Positions 61,972 to 64,000 of a stretch of DNA of 64,000 nt are shown piece after piece (positions within the stretch are counted from its first letter, which is position 1; each line of letters opens with the position of its first letter). A model generated the notes under the pieces. It saw only the letters and a program-made list of their open reading frames with translations, made no database searches and had not been told where the DNA came from. Position numbers and translations under genes: made by a program. This DNA comes from Melieria omissa (taxonomy: Eukaryota; Arthropoda; Insecta; Diptera; Ulidiidae): NCBI GenBank assembly GCA_963971225.1, contig OZ020267.1, positions 32,627,298 to 32,691,297 of the forward strand, given 5' to 3'.

Positions 61972-63193
61972 TGTTCTGTTGGTTGTTGTGTTGTGATATT
62001 TTCGAAAAAGTGGTTAGACCTCGAATGGTTGCTGTAGCTTCTAGTCAATATTGTGCTTTGTGATAACTGTTATTGTTATTGTTGTTGTTATTGTAGTGCT
62101 GCTGAGAATTGTATTATGCTCTTATTGCACTTTTGATAAGTGGACAGAAACGAGTTGCATTTTGTAGATTGTCTGAAAGAGGCAAAAGAAGAAGGTTATT
62201 GTTGACTGAGGTTAAATATTTGCTTTTTTATTTACAATAAAATTACAATTATTTATAATGAAATGAAAAGCAGAAAACCCAAAAAATCGTATAATATGTT
62301 CCAATATTTATTTCTTCACATTTTGGGTAAATTTTGCACGAATTTTTGGGACAAATTATTCGTGCGTTGTCTTTACTCTCATTTTTCATACATAGATACT
62401 TTTTCTTGTGAACATTTTGTCACAATTGTGTTAACACACAACAACATTTCATTCATGTTCCTCTACTTTTCCCATTCGTTATGAGTCGTTCGCTGTTAAA
62501 TACTTTCGCTCTTTACAGCCTATTTGAGGTTAGGTCCCCATGCGTGCCCTGTCTGCTTGCGTGCCGGGTTTGTCTGTCGGCATTCACCTTGAAAGCAATT
62601 GACTCGACAAGTTTGCGTTCGAATGTATCGGTTAATGCGCTTTAAAATCGATTATTAAGCAACGGTCGCTTGGTTACTGTTTGCTGCATTGGCGCCTAAG
62701 ATGCTTATCGCTAATTGGATTTCGTAAATGACCTTTGAAATCAAGTGAAGCGTTAAATGCAAATGGCAAACATTGCCACGGTGCGCTGAGCTTGCAAATT
62801 CTAGTTTTAATTTCATTAGTTGCGGGCTTACCGCTGCTTCTGCTTCGTCTCTGGTTACGTACGCGCCGCAAAGGGTTCACATTCAATGAAAGTCGCTGTG
62901 GCGCTTCATTCAACTGGCTTGTAAAAGCGAAATTAAAATGGGCAGTGCTGCCTTAGTATTTGCGTACATGGTCGAGAAGCGCGTGTGTGTGTGTGTTTTT
63001 TTTAATGGATCAGTGGGTGTGTGTGCCTGTGTTGCACAGCCAAAAACATATGCAACGAGCATGTGTGCTATTCACATTTGCGAAATTAAAGTTCATAATT
63101 GGCGAGCCACATGCAGTGCACCTGAAAGTATGCAATGATTTGAATAACTTGTTTGTAATGGCAGTAGCCGTTGGTGGAGTTCATGCAAACATA
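61972..63193. other. Upstream of the ERICH2-like gene; no gene seen
   Basis: Probable 5' UTR and promoter of the minus-strand gene near 61972-62200. The remainder has no recognisable ORF. Confidence 0.45.
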
Positions 63194-64000
63194 TGAGGGT
63201 GGTCCGATAAGTACTTAGCCTACAAAAGAAAACCGAAAACTTTGGAAAAGTGGCGATTTATTTCTCAACGTAGTCTCCTTTCAACTCGATACACTTGACC
63301 CAGCGATGCTCCAACTTCTTTAACCCGTTTGAAAAATACGTTTTCTGGAGGTCTGCAAAATGGCCTCCGTGGCGGCGATAACCTCCTCATTCGACTCAAA
63401 TTTCTGCCCGGCGAGTGACTTTTACAAGTTTGGAAACAAAAAGAAGTCACACGGAGCCAAATCTGGAGAATACGGTGGATGGGGCAGCTGTTCGTAGCCT
63501 AATGCGACCAATTTGGCCGTCACGACGGCGGAGGTTTGAGCTGGTGCGTTGTCATGGTGGAAGAGCACTTTTTTCTTCGCCAAATGGGGCCGTTTTTTCT
63601 GCAATTCGGCATCGAATCGACCCAATAATTCGGCATAGTAGAGCCCTGTGACCGTTTTGCCCTTCTCCAGGTAGTCGATGTAGATCGCACCTTGTGAATC
63701 CCAGAAAATGGCCATAACCTTTTCGGCCAATGGGACAGTCTTTGCCTTCTTCGGAGCACATTTGCCGGGCAAAGTCCACTGTTTCGACTGTTCCTTGGTC
63801 TCTGGTGTGTACCAGTGAATCCATGTTTCGTCGACGGTCACGAAACGACGCAGAAACTCCTTCGGATTTAAACACTGCTCTGAAGTGGTCTCACGGATGC
63901 GCTTGTTGTCCGGAGTGAGAAAACGCGTGCAAAAACGTGAGCGAACCCATTGAGCTGACAGCTTTTTCATACCCAATATTTCATGCAGGATATGACCCAC
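63194..64000 (-). mobile_element. Mariner element, 3' two thirds, interrupted transposase, runs off the edge
   Basis: The left terminal repeat (GAGGGTGGTCCGATAAGTAC) starts just after a TA at 63192-63193. The minus-strand frame from the window edge to 63422 carries TVDETWIHWY, FHHDNAPAQTS and SPDLAPCDFFLFPNL, with 34 residues between the second and third catalytic Asp (DD34D). A TAA then interrupts at 63429-63431 where the family has Lys. A one-base frameshift near 63360 breaks the last about 35 residues, which still end in a natural stop near 63255. It is a different mariner lineage from the copy at 30039 (different terminal repeats and sequence). The N-terminal part and right end lie beyond the window. 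Confidence 0.88.

Overview
The window is nuclear DNA of a higher fly (Diptera), probably a tephritid-type fruit fly. It is AT-rich, with multi-exon genes bounded by GT/AG introns, long intergenic stretches and many DNA-transposon relics. The three genes recognised with most confidence (a cadherin matching Cad88C, the intron-containing replacement histone H4 His4r, and the activin/BMP type II receptor punt) lie together at cytological region 88C in Drosophila as I recall, so the block appears to be conserved synteny. The exact species is inferred, not seen. All exon borders were read by hand from splice sites and reading phase.

Layout: (1) 2-1142, plus strand: the last three exons of an unrecognised Ser/Asn-rich protein. 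(2) 4977-12820, minus strand: a complete 17-exon cadherin of about 1,969 residues, with a zeste-type Myb/SANT transposon fragment in intron 2. (3) 12.8-33.2 kb: a 20 kb gene-poor stretch filled with mobile DNA, including two LINE tails, a tRNA-headed SINE, a mariner fold-back element nested in Helitron-like DNA, a complete 1.85 kb non-autonomous Helitron, an AT-rich minisatellite of over 1 kb, a MADF relic and a nearly intact mariner. (4) 33264-38636, plus strand: a CEP78-like centriole protein of 669 residues in seven exons, with a four-unit duplication of an exon/intron border in intron 2. (5) 39770-41177, minus strand: His4r, divergent from (6) put, plus strand, 42397-48956, nine exons and 522 residues. 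One put intron hosts an intact antisense THAP-domain gene. (7) 49-57 kb: tandem duplications and MITEs. (8) 57091-61815, minus strand: a five-exon gene resembling glutamate-rich protein 2 (ERICH2). (9) A mariner with a nonsense codon and a frameshift runs off the right edge.

The host genes do not form one pathway: cell adhesion (cadherin), cilium/centriole (CEP78-like and possibly ERICH2-like), chromatin (H4) and TGF-beta/BMP signalling (put). The most distinctive content is the mobile DNA. Several elements can be delimited to the base by their target duplications: TA for mariner, TAA for Harbinger type, 8 bp for hAT, TTAA for piggyBac type, and A/T insertion for the Helitron. I found no operon-like system, CRISPR array or clearly new biochemical system. 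The best leads are the antisense THAP gene in put, the repeated exon border in the CEP78 gene, and the ERICH2-like gene.
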